A stretch of DNA of 64,000 nucleotides, taken from NCBI GenBank assembly GCA_025617745.1, contig CM046863.1, positions 2,170,001 to 2,234,000 on the forward strand, given 5' to 3'. The translations under genes were made by a program, and so were the position numbers. This document shows, one piece after another, positions 20,804-32,821 of the stretch; position 1 is the stretch's first letter; each line of letters opens with the position of its first letter. The stretch is from Heliocidaris erythrogramma (lineage: Eukaryota > Echinodermata > Echinoidea > Camarodonta > Echinometridae). The notes under the pieces are model-generated. The model did not search any database and was not told the origin of the DNA. It saw only the letters and a program-made list of their open reading frames with translations.

Positions 20804-23800
20804 GTAAACCAATCTATCATCTGATCACGGTGTAAACCGTGTGTTCTTTCATTTTTATAGGGTTAGGTCAAGATCAGATTGTCTATGTCTCCAAGGGTGT
20901 TCGTTCGACTTGTTTGTACCTAATTTTGGTAGGGAGAGGATTATATTTTTTTCTTCAAGTGAACAACCATGCAGACTTTAAAGACCTGTTTTGAAAATCT
21001 ATTTTCCTCCAAAACGTTATGTGACATGTTGTTTGGTTAAGTTCTTTTCGCCGGAGATTGAATTTTCAACATTGTTATATATTTTTTGGCCATTAAGCTG
21101 AATAATGGATTTTGTTCATTTAAAGCAAAATATCAGTAGTGTATTTTATTAAGCAATTTGTATCAGTAATATCTATGTCAAATGGTGTTTAGTAGAGCAT
21201 ATCGCTTCGTGACATTTCTATGCAAGTATAAGTATAATTATAAAGAAACAATACGACAATTTGCACAACGGATGAATGTCTAAACAACGCGATTTAATAC
21301 GTTGAGTTTCCTTAGCATATCCGCTATAAAAAAAAAATGATGCTCGGACCGTCTTGTAATTGGGCATAATTGTTATAAAGATGACTACCTAATACACTTA
21401 TTTCAGACAAATGAAGAAAGGAAAGTCTGAAGGTTCCATCAACAAAATGAAAATATTTATTTTTAAGATAAAGGAACAAAGGGTTTTAATAAATATTGTT
21501 TCTATGTTGTCATCTTCGTAGAACATCATAGCCAGTGCCACGTCCTAAAATTTCATGAATACGTTTAGATGAATTCAAGTTTTGAACGAATAACCATTCC
21601 ATCACCTACAGTTAACAACAAAATTATTCATACCCCTTGGAAAATTCTAGTTTTTTGCATTTTTCCTAAAAATGAATGGTTAACTGAATTTAATTGCACA
21701 TCACTTGAATACATTTAGTTATCATCTGCAAATGAAGGCTGTTTCTGGTTTCACCTCATTTGCATAACAATAGAAAAGGTGAATTATCCAAACTTGGTGA
21801 TGTTCAAAATTATTCATACCCTTGGTGATCTATTGACTTTATCAATCAGTATGAATCCAGTCCTTGTGATTAATGCTCGTAACACTTTCTTCACACTGTC
21901 ACAATGCTTCTGGAGGTCTCTACTGAGATATCGGGCCAATACCTGGTCTCTAATGGCCAATCTCCTTGAGGATGTTGTCCACACATGCCATCACCTGGTC
22001 TTCAGGGGATTCGATGGATTTAAAGCAGATTTTGTGTTTGCAGGTGGTGTAGTTTTACACGTCATGAGGATAGGACTATGATATTGATATTTTCGTTAAT
22101 ATTCCTTACATTTTAATGACAATTCTGTATCTAAGTTGAAACAAAGCACTCTTCCTGGAGAGACTTCCCTAGAGGCATTCACTGTTGCACTGTCAAGGGA
22201 AGGTATTTCCTGATACTTTTGTTCCATTATTATTAGGAATGTTTAGGGAGGCCATGGTAGTTGTCTAAAGGTTGGATGGTGCCAATTTTATCAGTTTATT
22301 CAGTTACACTGACTGACACATTTTTGATATGGACACCTGCAAGTGGGTACTCTAGTGAAGCTTAAAATACTGATCTTTATGTTCCAGTGCACTGTCAAAG
22401 TGGTAGCATTTTGTGCACTGCAGCTGGTAACATGGAGGGCATATGGTATAAATTTGGTTTGTACATTCATTTTGATATCAAGGATTGTAGCTTTCATACC
22501 AAAGATACAAAGAATATACCATATGAAGATTGATATACAGTAACAGTCAATGTGGGATGTGTATGGTACTCAAAGGTTACATACTATTATTCATGGTGAC
22601 CTGACGTTAGAGTCATGCAGTGACTTTAATATCACCAACATGGCCTTCCTGAGCACTCTGATTAAGAATGGGGCCAATGAATAAAGGTGAACCCTCCCAC
22701 AGGCAGTGCAAAAGGGAAGGGCTCTTCAGGAATGGTGCTTTGCTTCATAAGTAGATACAGAATTTTCATTAAAATGCATGGAATAAATGACCGAAAATTT
22801 CAATATCATAGTCCTGTCATCATGAAGTCGATAACTGCATCACCTGTAGGACACAAAATCTAATGAACTCCCTGAAGACCAGGTGAAGGCATGTGTGGAC
22901 ACATCCTCAAGGAGATTGAGCCATTGGAGAACAGGTACTGGCCTGATATCCCAGCAGAGACCCCTCCGGAAGCCTTGTGACGGTGTATTAAAATAAAGTG
23001 AATTACAAGCATTAATCACAAGGATCGGATTCATACTGATTGACAAAGTCAATAAATCACCAAGGGTATGAATAATTTTGAACATCGCCCAGTTTGGATA
23101 ACTCACCTTTTCTGTTGTTATGCAAATGAGGTGAAACCGGAAACGGCATTCATTTGCAGATGATAACTAAATGTATTGAAGTGATGTGCAAGTAACTTCA
23201 TTTAACCATTCATTTTTAGGAAAAATGCAAAAAACTAGAATTTTCCAAGGGGTATGAATAATTTTGTTGTTAACTGTACTTACAATGTTTCATTTTCAGC
23301 TAACAATATTGTCTGTCGTGAGAAAAATAAAAGGAGAGGGGAAAGAAGATGTGGATATAGGGAAACTGCCAAACAATAATAAACAGACCAGGTACTGAAC
23401 TTTCAAATAATCTTATAACCCTTGCCATTCCAAGAAATATCTGTATGAATATTTTTTTTTAATTACATGTAGCAGGATATTCCACTTCTGAGAGCACAGT
23501 GCTATATTGCATTTTGACTCTCATACGATAAGTCTTGAGTTTAATCGCTGTTCGGAAATGTGTAATTTCAGGGCCCTCATGAAGAAAGGTAGTAATACTA
23601 ATGAGACTACCTTCGATAAATAAGACCATATTATTATAATAATAATTATTATTATTATTATCATAATTATTGTTAGCATTACTATATTAACCATTATTAT
23701 CATGATCATTATTGTCCTATAATCTATATAATTTGTTAGCATCATTAGTATCGTTATCACATAAACATTCTTTTTTTCCAATCCGTATTTATCCAAAATT

Positions 23801-26800
23801 GATTTGTCAAACATTGCATCCTTTGTACATGTATATTAACGTTATTTAATTTCTCTTGCAAAATCTTGGAAGCTTCGTAATATTTAGCATTGTTCAGCAA
23901 TATGCCTTAAAAATAACGCCTATGAAATCCTATGAAATCCTACAAGTTTCGAAACATGTTTTACTTAAATTGGAAAACCGTTAATGTCAACTATTGCTAA
24001 CCACTTTTTGGGACGAATGTTTTCGTTTTACGTTATCAATAAAATAATAATGCACGTATGGTATTATTTGTTTTAATAGTGATAACAGTGAAGCCATTGC
24101 ACCAAGAGAGTCTGAAAGCGTGAACCCTGCATTGGATAATTCAGGTACCAAATGTTAGTTGTGAGTTAAGCGCCGAAGTTTTGTTTTTTGCTTAAAACCT
24201 GATTACAAATCGGTTAACATGGTTAAACAATATCAAGAAGTCGTAAACATGTCGGTGAATATAGGCTTGCTGGATTTGGTACCGTCACCTCATCTGCCGT
24301 AGCAAACCAGGATTCATCACTAAAATCTTGTCGTTGCAATTAGGAAATATAAATTTAGTCGAAGATACACACCGTAGATATGACACCTTGATCAATAAAA
24401 TCTGGCTATTGACAGCTGTAGAGCAGTATTTACCCGATCAAAATAACGTTTGGCTAAAATGGTCTCCATTCCAATGAATGCATTCGTATGAAATAAAAGT
24501 AACTCCTGAATACCATTCATCGGCCTAAACGCATTCCATAGCTTCATGAACGGTGTAACTATATAGGCATGGTCATATCCCACAGTGCGTGTTTTAGTCC
24601 GTACGTGTTTTGCGGAGGTCACGTCCGCCACGTGTTTCTGAAAACGTGGGGAGGGAGTAGCAAGAGCAGGGAAGGACTAAGTCAACGCACTTCACACGCA
24701 CTACAACGCAAGGTGTAAGTACGTGGCCCGCACGCCACGCCTGGACGTGAGTGGTTGCGTGCATCGTACGTTGCGCACCTGGCAAGTGAGTTGTACGTGC
24801 TTACAACGTGCTTACAACGTACGATCGCCGTGCGGTTGCTCTCGTTATCGTACGGAGGCCGTACTTTCACGTATGGTGTCCTTACCGACTTGCAGGGAGT
24901 AAGTGCGTGCAAGTGCGATAAACGTGAGTTTTTTCCCGTCACCATCTGCCGAGTCTTCATCGCTCCTCATCTGTTCGTCGCCTGCCTTTACATCATCTAT
25001 GGCCCGTTTCTGTTGGGCCTCTCTGGCCCTATAAGCTGTCTTTTGAGCTGACCCTGTTTATTTAAGCTTCTTGGGCATCTTGGAGACGAAATGATGATAC
25101 TCGTCAGTCTGCTCGGCTTTTGTATATCCTGCAGAAATCAGCGCGCACAACGTGCGTTGCAAGTGCATAGCACGTACTTCCTCGGTGCGGTTTACGTGAG
25201 TTCTGCGTGCTCACTGGACAATTGAACTGGAGAAGCGCCGAATAAGCACGGACCCCGCACTTATCACGTGCGGAGCACGCACGTGCTAGGTGCGTTGTCC
25301 GTAGAGCAAGTAACTGTGGGAATTTTTTTTGTGCGCTCGTTAGCAGCAGAGGGCACGCACGTCAACGCACGTCACCGGTACTGGGGGTGAATCTGTGGAC
25401 CGCCCGCAGCCTCGTGCACTAAAAGTGCTACGGCGTGTCTGCGTGCTCCCAAATCCGTACTGAGGCGGTACTCACCACGTACGGATCCCCAAATTTTGCC
25501 CACGTTTTTGCAAGTAGACAGCACGCATTGGCAAGTACGGCGGGATGGGACCAGCGCTTAAGTGGTGTCTTATATGCAAACATAAATTGGAAAAACAAAA
25601 TGCCAATGAAAGTGAGCTTTCAGAATTCTATCCATTAAGGGAAGTCAGCGAGGGGGCAGAGAGTTTACCAAGTTCCATATCGCTGTCCCCTCCCCCCTTG
25701 TTAATCAGCCCATTTCCTACTACAGTCGGGTACTTCCTGTATCAAGTCTATCATAATTCGAGAATTCGGTAGTCATCGGTTTATTTCTCATTCAGGATAT
25801 CATTATTGCCTTGTTCTTTCTCTTTAAAGGTAATGACAACGTCTCAATGGACGAAAATGAGCACGAGGGTCCATTAGCATTGCAGAGTACTGTTGACCAA
25901 AATGACTTAGCAAGAAGGTATTGAGCTATTCATTTTCAGATAATGAATTATAAAAGTAGGGAGACCCTTTTTTTTATTGCGTTCATTCAATAATTATTAG
26001 GCCATAATAACCAGCTTTTGTTTCCAACATGGTATTTTGCAAGGAGGGACCCTTTAGTGTTTACAAGTATGTTCAGCAAATAAAAAAGTGGACTTTCTTT
26101 ATAGTTATGATTTTGAAATACGTATCTAATATAAACCTATCTGTGATATATATATATATAAAGAAATGAATCCTTTTTACAATGGTATGCAATTGGAATC
26201 TTACCCTTCACGCATGAATGAACATAGCCATTTAACCAAAAATGAATCTTTTGAAAAAATTGCATTCAAATGTTGATGAGAATTTCCATCTTGTAGAGTC
26301 AACAATGGGGTAAAAAGCAATCATGAGAAACACTTGAATTTGCTTGTCAAAACCAAGAAGTCCTAACACTACAGTTGCCATCAAGATATCATACCTCCTC
26401 ATTGTTTCTCATTTTTTATTTTCATGGTTGAGCAGGAATGTCATACAGATGCACATGTCCATTAACAATTGAATGGCTACTTGCTCTATTTTTACAATTT
26501 TCTCAATCAGACCTTAATCTAACGGTTAAATAAATGTGCCCATCCAAACGTAAAAGTTCAAGGCTGATCTTAATTGATTTTGGTAGAGTATTAAATTTTC
26601 CTTGATTTGATTATATTTCATTATATTCCATTGGAAGTTTATATGAAAATTTTCAACCGTAAAGCGTTTCCTTTGTTTTTTCTTGAGTGCAGTTGTTTTG
26701 AGGAAAACAATAACAAATCAAAGAAATTGAATGAAGAAAGTTTGAGATCTGACAGAGTGACAACGCTTAATTTTTTCAATGATTACAAAAAAGAGAAGTG

Positions 26801-29800
26801 CTAAATGCTTCAAAGCTCTCAGCATTGTAATGACCTTCTAGCACGAATGTATGCTAGCAGTAGCTGAAATTTATTTCACAGAAACTTTACACTGCCGGGA
26901 AAAAGAGTTTGATAGGACCAGGTTATGACATTTTCATGTGCATTTTGGTTGCTTAAACATGCTTTAGGAAGAGGGGCACAATTAAATGGGCCAATGTTTA
27001 GTAATTCAGATATGCCAGATTGTTTGTAAGGAAAAAGAGTCAGGAATCTCGACTTCTTTATACACAACTAGATATAATCTGTTATTAATTTATTCATTTA
27101 TTTTGTAAAATTTCCTTGAAATTTGAAATTTGGCTTGATGGTAGTCGGTCTGGGAGTCATGTCCCTGCAGATGAGATCCTGATAAAAGTATCAGATGCAG
27201 TTATGGGGCCGCAAAGAAAGACACTTATGATTCAATATCAAAATAACTCCCGTATATTGATAAGCAAATATTTGGGACTAATATTTTATGTCCTCCAAAA
27301 ATGTTATAAATTAATTAATTCATCGTGTGCTATCAATGAAATACAGGTACTGAGCTATTCATGATCAGATAATGAATAACAAAATATCCCCGAAGTAGGG
27401 TAACCCTTTTATTATTCCTAATAAGATGAGGCCAAGGTATGTCAGATGGACACGCACCCCGACTCCCTCTTTCCACAAAAATCACTATAGTTTATCTGTT
27501 ACACATTCATTCATTTATCATTCTGTTTCAGCTTCAATAATGTTGGGATTGACGAGAGTGGATCTTTGAATCAGGTTCCGGCAGATGATATCCTGATAAA
27601 AGTCTCAGATGTAATAACGAAGGAAGAAGATGTGGAAGCATTTGGGGGCGCCCTGCAAGTACCACATGGAAAAATAGAACGGGCAAAGGAAGGAAATAGT
27701 GATGGACTGAATTCCAGAGGGACTTTGATGATGCTGCGAGAACGTTTCCCGGATCAATCACTAAGTGAAGTCCGCACCATTCTGGGGAATGCTCTGAAGG
27801 AGGCGAACCTAATGAACATCTTTCCAGAAATACTCCAAGGTACACGAAAAAGACCATGATAACCTGCCAAAGCTTTCGCAATGAATAACACAATACTATA
27901 GTGTCTACAGGGTGTCTCTGAAAAAAAAGGAAACATTTTCTTGGTAAATTGAACAAGAATTCCAAATTAGTTTTTTTTTTTTTTTTTTTGGAAAAACTAT
28001 TCGGAGTAATGCATCCAATCTTCGGAATTATGAACCCTATTTCATTTTCAGAATTGCGAATCCCCTGGTATGGGAAACTTGTGTTTCAGACTACTTCGGA
28101 AAAACGAGCGCCCCCTTTATATCACGTACATGACAATTTAGTTTTTGTGAGCACAATTACAAAAATGTATAAAACTGTTCTATGCAAGGCCCGTTTCGTA
28201 ATTGGTCGATTCCATATTTACAAGGTTTGTTTAATCATAATTAGGTGAAACGCCAAAATCAGGAGTGAGAGGCAAACAAAATCCATAATGCGAGTGGTAT
28301 TAGGTCCAAAAACACTGGAGCTGTTGCTATGAGCTACAGCTCAAGAGAAAGAAATCCAAAGCTAACGACAGCCCACCAAGTCTGCCGGCACTTCAGACAG
28401 TTAATGAGTCTTTATTAAACAACAACACCAATATGAAATTTAGCACACCGTGCACTGATGCGCAAAAGATTGGTTTAAGCCAAATATATGGAAGAGTATG
28501 CTGATAGAAAAAAAATACCTACAGAACAAGAGAAATAATTTTTAAAAACATATGAAGAAGAGAATTGTAGGTAGTATCAAGTGTGGGTCGTGTTGCATAT
28601 TTGATTCTTCTTACATATCACTGTTGCTTTTGACTAGAACTCCATTTTTGCCAACACATTTCAAAGTACTCATGAATGATTTGATAAATGATATCTCTGA
28701 TCAGAGCAGAATACAATGTTTCATAAAAGCCCATTTGCTATAATTATATATTATTCTGCATTATATTCTCATGAAAGTCATCTCTAATATCATCTCTATA
28801 CACAGAGTGGGAATTCATGTCCCTATGAGGCTAGAGTATTTTAAAAAGGCATAACATTAACCCAAATCAACATTTTTTCTTAAAGGAAATGCCTTTAAAA
28901 TAACTTTAAACCAAAGTTATAAATTTGGAAACAACCCTTATAGTTTTAGCCACGACATAATATTTCCAAAGGTGTATGTTTCCAAACCCTTCAAAAATTC
29001 CCATTTTTGACGATTTGATATCGGACTAATGTTCCAGTCTCCAAGAAGACGAGCCATAAAAGCGTCGTCAAAATTGACGAGCGCTTTGAAAACGAACCCC
29101 ACCCCCACCCCCGCCACCCCCCCCCCCAAAAAAAAAGAAGCAAACAAAAACAAAACACGCAACAACATGCAGTCAGCAATTAGGCACAGTCCACGCGCTT
29201 GCGGAGTGCCAAGCTGTACATAAGGGAGGGAGGGGGGGGGGGGGGGGGGGGAGAGAGATGTACTTATGTACGTAATATTGGAGAAGCATCGATGAAGAAT
29301 ATGACGAGCTAATATTTTATAAATGCAAAGTTTTATTTTGATCTGATCAAAGCTAAGATGAGAGATAACAAACAATAACACGAATACCGATGGGATCTAA
29401 ATAAGGAATATAAATAGATTTACAGTTTTCTGATAAATATCTAACAGCACTATTTAGTAAATGAGATTATTTGTGTATTTATCCATACAGCCTTTAGGGA
29501 AAATAGTTTTCCCGCTTTTTTTTTCTCTTAAAAAATCAACCCTTGATAAAATAACGGTGTTTTTTATGTACATAACTTATTCAAAGAATTCACGTGTTTT
29601 ATATCGTTCTGCTGTTTCTTTCGTCGGGCCAAATCGAAAGTTAACATTTTTTTTATATTGAACTCTCTTTTTCATTTATTCCATTATTTATATTATAGGT
29701 ACACATCCAAAATTAACCATCCAAGGAAAGAAGATGGGAGCCTATGGCGGAGGAAAATATCACGACGTATTTCTTCTCTCAAACGGTATAGAGGCTGACA

Positions 29801-30177
29801 AAAATGCAATAATGGAAATTGCGAATGCGAACGAATGGCGAGTCATAACAAGAAACAACTTCAAGCTGGGTGAGCCGGTCATGGAAACCATAGAAAGTGT
29901 TTTAGAATCCAGCTCTTACGTCATTATTCTAGTGACAGAAAAGAATTGCCAAGATCCTGAGCGTAGGATTACGATCGAAATGTCATTTCAACAGGAATTT
30001 GTAACCCCTTACACTAAAATTATCCCTATCAGGTGCTGTGATAAGCAAAACGTATCACTACTTTTCAAAACAAAGATAGGTATCGCAATTGATGATACAA
30101 ATCTAAAAGAACAACTAGAAGAGGTCATCACCACCCATCGCAGACAAGAACGTGAGAAACAATATTCAGGCATGTGA
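20632..30177 (+). CDS. Multi-exon gene: MLKL-NTD-like helical bundle, Death domain, TIR domain (5' end missing)
   Basis: Six exons join with AG/GT borders and matching phases: 20632-20803, 23300-23391, 24080-24144, 25830-25917, 27532-27839, 29699-30177. They give 400 residues to the stop. Residues 1-87 resemble helices 3-4 of the N-terminal bundle of MLKL-type proteins, which in necroptosis binds and permeabilises membrane. Residues 88-139 are a Ser/Asp/Glu-rich linker; about 158-240 are a Death domain; about 262-395 are a TIR domain. Known Death-TIR proteins such as MyD88 act as receptor adaptors, so this product likely links an innate immune signal to an effector; that role is inferred. The 5' exon(s) and start codon were not found. 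Intron 1 carries a transposon and introns 3-4 carry repeats. Tandem relics downstream suggest a gene family. Confidence 0.7.
21609..23276. mobile_element. Long-TIR Tc1/mariner-type non-autonomous element in intron 1
   Basis: The outer ends are CAGTTAACAACAAAATT and its exact reverse complement, flanked on both sides by TA, the canonical Tc1/mariner target duplication. The inverted arms extend inward for about 470 bp with mismatches (21609-22080 and 22800-23276). The 700-bp core contains no transposase with a DDE/D signature. The frames at 21779-22081 and 22840-23106 come from the two arms and are not genes. The element ends 23 bp before exon B, so it borders a splice acceptor. Confidence 0.85.
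23300..23391 (+). CDS. Exon B: end of helical bundle
   Basis: Acceptor CATTTTCAG, donor AG/GTACTG. It encodes LTILSVVRKIKGEGKEDVDI then KLPNNNKQT, continuing exon A in phase 0. The hydrophobic LTILSVV completes a helix and the following Lys/Glu/Asp-rich part leads into the linker. The acceptor's pyrimidine tract (GTTTCATTTTCAG) lies just outside the right end of the intronic Tc1-type element. Confidence 0.65.
24080..24144 (+). CDS. Exon C: acidic linker
   Basis: Acceptor GTTTTAATAG, donor TCAG/GTACC. It contributes 21 complete codons (DNSEAIAPRESESVNPALDN and S) with both split codons matching its neighbours. The low-complexity Ser/Glu/Asn composition indicates a flexible linker. It is supported mainly by phase agreement, since the sequence itself is not conserved. 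Confidence 0.55.
24560..25545. repeat. Intronic block rich in ACGTGC/GTACG words
   Basis: About 1 kb of GC-richer DNA inside intron 3 is dominated by ACGTGC, GCACGT, CGTACG and CACGTACG. The words are palindromic or near palindromic, so both strands read alike. It resembles in style, not sequence, the ATCGTACG-rich element at 9230-10741. No clear terminal repeats or coding domain were found. The antisense frames over it are shadows of the repeated words. Confidence 0.5.
25830..25917 (+). CDS. Exon D: acidic linker
   Basis: Acceptor TCTTTAAAG, donor AAG/GTATTG. It encodes NDNVSMDENEHEGPLALQST then VDQNDLAR in the correct phase between exons C and E. The donor-side intron sequence (GTATTGAGCTATTCAT) is repeated at about 27350, next to the duplicated Death exon, showing that this part of the gene took part in a duplication. 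Confidence 0.55.
27095..27430 (+). pseudogene. Broken partial duplicate of the Death exon in intron 4
   Basis: The reading SHVPADEILIKVSDAVM at about 27150-27205 parallels NQVPADDILIKVSDVI of exon E but then diverges into a frame without Death-domain features. The acceptor AG equivalent to that of exon E is gone. Downstream, 27350-27420 repeats the intron sequence that follows exon D (GAGCTATTCAT, then CAGATAATGAAT). This looks like a tandem duplication of the exon D/E interval followed by decay. It may act as a cryptic exon, but nothing shows it is used. Confidence 0.65.
27532..27839 (+). CDS. Exon E: Death domain
   Basis: Acceptor TTCTGTTTCAG, donor CAAG/GTACACG; 102 complete codons with split codons shared with exons D and F. 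The residues after VPADDILIKVSDVI fit a six-helix Death domain: EDVEAFGGALQVPHGKIERA (helices 1-3 with the LA-xx-LG-like signature), TLMMLRERFPDQSLSEVRTI (helices 4-5) and LGNALKEANLMNIF (helix 6). The usual tryptophan in helix 5 is replaced. Death domains assemble by homotypic contacts, so a Death-domain partner is expected. Confidence 0.75.
28250..29698. other. Intron 5 of the Death-TIR gene: repeats only
   Basis: It holds a C run near 29117-29127 and a long G run near 29230-29250, with a Pro-rich antisense frame caused by the runs. No additional exon with matching phases was found. Confidence 0.5.
29699..30177 (+). CDS. Exon F: TIR domain and stop
   Basis: Acceptor TATTATAG; the split Gly codon is shared with exon E. 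Domain signatures in order: box-1-like YHDVFLLS (gene residues 262-269), NEWRVITRNNFKLGEPVM where box 2 is expected, ETIESVLESSSYVIILVTE for the next helix and strand, and KIIPIRCC later. Spacing looks closest to TICAM-type TIRs in my judgement. E335 in RRITIEMSF sits near where NAD-cleaving TIRs have their catalytic Glu; whether it does the same job is untested. The C-terminus is basic (RRQEREKQYSGM). No AATAAA lies close to the stop. Confidence 0.85.
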
Positions 30178-30342
30178 ACACAATGAACAAAATAATGCAG
30201 GATACCATGGTTTATATATTTCAAATCCGTTTAAAACAACATATTTTATGCCAAAAGTGTAAGCTGTTTGATTTCCTACATCTGTACATGGCACGTGATT
30301 AACACATTTAAAAATTTAAATGAGGAAATACTAAAATATCTA

Positions 30343-30579
30343 CACTGTAAAAAATAACTGTAGATTAACAGATTTTTTGACTTGTAACTGTAGATTAACA
30401 GGTTTTTTGACTTGTAAAATTACAAGTTTTCTGTTAATACGGTATTTTTCTTGCGAAATGGAAGGAAAATTAGCAATTTTCCTGCCATTTCACAAGAAAA
30501 ATACCGTATTAACAGAAAACTTGTAATTTAAACAAACATTTTAAACAAACCTGTTAATCTACAGTTATTTTTTACAGTG
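30343..30579. mobile_element. Small TA-flanked palindromic MITE (237 bp)
   Basis: Ends CACTGTAAAAAATAACTG and its reverse complement, with TA on both sides. Most of the element is one palindrome: the inner arms contain TACAAGTTTTCTGTTAATAC and its complement around a short centre near 30460. The left arm has a small internal duplication (ACTGTAGATTAACAG twice). A Tc1/mariner-type MITE is the likely class. Confidence 0.85.
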
Positions 30580-30669
30580 TATGGAAATGCAGAGACGTTG
30601 TATAGGGAGGGTCAGATAGTTCAATTACTTTGATATTTTTCTCTCTTAACATTTATTCTTGTACTAAAA

Positions 30670-31060
30670 ATGATAATCATACTACTACTGCTACTACTAC
30701 TACTACAACTACTACTACTACTTATACCAATGACAAAAGATGGATATTAAAAGGGCATTTTTTTTCAAAGACTATAAGTCGCTGAATACTACCATTGATC
30801 AGGCTTTATCCAAACTTTCATGATAAGGTGCTCATGTCTTCCTACTCCGTATTATATCTCCATGTTTATGACGTAAATGCTGCTCTGTACGTATCATGGA
30901 AAATCATGAAAAGAAAAGAATTGTTGAATGCATTTTGAAATTGAAATTCTGCAAGTCCGAAATATTCTATCCCTTTTATATTTTATTATTGTGTGAGTTC
31001 CTCGGACCATCGATGTGTTATTGAAGATTATGCTTGATCACATTGCATTACTCTTTAAAG
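30670..31060. other. Spacer 3' of the Death-TIR gene
   Basis: A CTA microsatellite lies at about 30678-30723. No gene seen. Confidence 0.5.
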
Positions 31061-32150
31061 GGTAATTGGAACAAAGTTGGAACACCTTGAACAAAGTACT
31101 TGGAATACCATAAACAATGTACTTTGAATACATTAAAGTAGAACGTTGATGATTTTAAATATTGGCTTAATACTTATTATTGCATAGATGGCATAAATTA
31201 AACAAGGTTATCCAAATTCAACGCTTGGAAACATTTGAAGTAATGATTATTATCAATTATAAAACGGTAAAATACAGCCCCCGATATAGCAGCTGAAGAG
31301 CTCCTCGAACGCTGCTGAGATATGTGACGACACACCCTGGACCAGTCCTGGCTAAGCAGACGATGTCCCATAACATCTTACACATTTTTCAGAGCCTATT
31401 TTGTCATCTCCTCTTCACTTATTTCTCTTCCTTCACTAGCGTCAGTCTTAATGTTAGTCTGTTGCCTCACTCTTAACTTCGTGTATGGTATTATTTTGAT
31501 GAAAAATGCAGCGTTAAAAAAATAAAGGAATCAGTCACTTGTAAACAAAATAAGACGCCATTGTATTTTCAGCTGTTTGCACCGGGGCATGTTCGGCGTT
31601 TCAAGAGGGAACGAATACCATCCTGCTATTATTCGGAGGGCTTTTCAATTTGAAAGTGGGGTTTATTTCATTGATCATTGACCCTTCTCCTATGTATTTA
31701 CAATCAAACGGTTTTAGCTATCAGAATCAGTTTCACTTTCCCTTTATAATGGTGTGAAATAAGGTCATGTTTAAATACACCAAACTCTTTATAATTTGAT
31801 AAATAATTGCATTGCAATTACGTTCATTCATTATAGGACGTCGTCTGCTTAAGCAGGATCGATCCCGAGTGTGACGACATCAAAACATCGCTATATTTCT
31901 GGCGAATCCTCGGATATTCCAGATGCTGAGAAGAGCTTTTATTTGTGTTGTTTTTATAATCACCAGATACGCAGTTGACATAAAACTTATAAGATTGCCA
32001 TCTGTAAGCTTCCCAGTTTCTAGTGATACATTAATTGCCATATTTGTGATTTTCTTTGAATATCTACTTTAAACAAAGTAAATGTACTGGGAATATTTTA
32101 AACAAAGTGCTTGCAATGTTTTAAACAGCGTACTTAGAATATTTTTGTTG
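31061..32150. mobile_element. Weak inverted-repeat element with flanking AACAAAGTACTTGGAAT arrays
   Basis: Short tandem phrases of about 23 bp (AACAAAGTACTTGGAATA) occur at 31070-31150 and again at 32070-32145. Between them a diverged inverted pair of about 50 bp lies at 31315-31368 (ending TAAGCAGACGATGTCC) and 31838-31890 (starting GGACGTCGTCTGCTTA). Such a layout suggests a degenerate DNA transposon with subterminal repeats, but no clean ends or target duplication are visible. Confidence 0.35.
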
Positions 32151-32821
32151 AATTCTGGGAAACGTGTAAATTATTTGTGAGCTTTCTCATTGTTTTTATG
32201 TCAGTTTCGAGAAGTTCTTAGTAGAAATGTCCTCTGTACATAATTGCTCTTCAAATGCTATGGTATTGACAAGAAGTGACAAGAAATAGCTGAAGTGTTT
32301 GGACTAAAGATTCATGACACATATGTGTGCATGTAGTCCCATATACAAAAGTATGTGTCAAGTGCATGCGCTTTTCAGCAAGATGAGATAATTTTCTTGT
32401 TATTTTGACCACTACAAAAACCTCACATTATACCGATTCTTATGTAGACATAGTTAACCTTTTCTAATTGCATTGAGAGAGTTTCTTACAATGAAATCGC
32501 ATGACCAACTCAACTTTATCTATAAGCTGTGAATAGGAAATAGAAGATGGGAGCAAGGAACTGACGATCCACGACCTTCTGCATAACACAATGTGAAGTG
32601 TTAGGCATTATAGAATTGAAACCAAGATGCCAAATGATTCACTGAATCAATGCATTATTTCGATAACCATATGTTCCAACTGATTATTCTACTCTATAAT
32701 TGCAAGTAAGGTTATATATTATTAATTTATCATTAAGCACAGGACTACCATTTAATTCGTTTCCTTTTGTTTCTAAAACAAAATTGAATAGAAAAATTCA
32801 TTTTATAGTTTGTAATAGGAA

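Noticed and set aside
21779..22081. A transposase gene in the Tc1-type element
   Set aside because: The 100-residue frame lies within an inverted arm and shows no DDE/D or helix-turn-helix signature.
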